Source: Smittium mucronatum
Taxonomy: Eukaryota > Kickxellomycota > Harpellomycetes > Harpellales > Legeriomycetaceae
NCBI GenBank assembly: GCA_001953115.1
Contig: LSSL01000429.1
Location: 35,227 to 99,226 of the forward strand
Length of the DNA stretch: 64,000 nt
Direction of reading: 5' to 3'
Positions 63,971-64,000 of this stretch are shown piece by piece (the stretch's first letter is position 1; every line of letters starts with the position of its first letter). The position numbers were made by a program, and so were the translations under genes. The notes under the pieces are model-generated. The model worked only from the letters and a program-made list of their open reading frames with translations. It made no database searches and was not told the origin of the DNA.

Positions 63971-64000
63971 CTTTTTTTTTTTTTTGTATCACGGAATTTT
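63971..64000 (+). mobile_element. family A end, copy cut by the window edge
   Basis: A T run followed by TTTGTATCACGGAATTTT is identical to the start of the copy at 17,551. The element continues beyond the window. Confidence 0.6.

Noticed and set aside
1..64000. Defence islands, biosynthetic clusters, CRISPR arrays, phage or bacterial operons
   Set aside because: Nothing in either strand resembles these. The recognisable genes are ordinary eukaryotic ones and the novelty here is in repeats and duplicates.

Overview
The window looks like nuclear DNA of a very AT-rich eukaryote. Non-coding lines I counted by hand are about 13-25% G+C; the one coding line I counted is about 47%. Protein genes have short GT-AG introns (67-123 nt), use the standard genetic code and lack Shine-Dalgarno sites or operons. 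The protein set (a mitochondrial D-2-hydroxyglutarate dehydrogenase, an Ngl/CCR4-type nuclease, LITAF-domain proteins) and the intron sizes would fit an AT-rich fungus, perhaps an early-diverging one. That assignment is inference; the sequence alone does not prove it.

Layout. 1-10,100: AT-rich DNA without a recognisable gene, holding one SINE-like copy at 8.3 kb. 10.1-17.6 kb: the main gene island. It holds a MITE-like element, a nine-exon D2HGDH gene (+), an intronless exonuclease-endonuclease-phosphatase gene (+), and a decayed second D2HGDH copy (-) whose 5' side abuts a transposon-end fragment. 17.6-20.8 kb: non-coding. 20.8-21.6 kb: a two-exon LITAF-domain gene (-) with a TATA promoter. 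22.35-22.99 kb: a foldback element. About 23-59.6 kb: a 36-kb AT desert with MITE-like copies at 29.6 and 30.3 kb, a dispersed repeat at 34.1 kb, a long inverted repeat with partly identical arms at 37.6-39.2 kb, and one isolated tRNA-Arg(UCG) at 41.3 kb. 59.7-60.5 kb: a second LITAF gene (-), paralogous to the first in protein, exon structure and promoter. 61.2-64.0 kb: nested inverted repeats enclosing a decayed coding strip, a second SINE-like copy, and another transposon end at the window edge.

How the genes relate. They are housekeeping-type genes with no evident shared pathway. D2HGDH should oxidise D-2-hydroxyglutarate in mitochondria, the EEP protein should act on RNA, and the LITAF proteins probably work at endosomal membranes. 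I found no defence system, secondary-metabolite cluster, CRISPR array or complete autonomous transposon. The most informative signals are the inverted, decaying D2HGDH duplicate with preserved exon structure, the LITAF paralogs with a shared core promoter, and several families of non-autonomous inverted-repeat elements that I could not assign to a known family.
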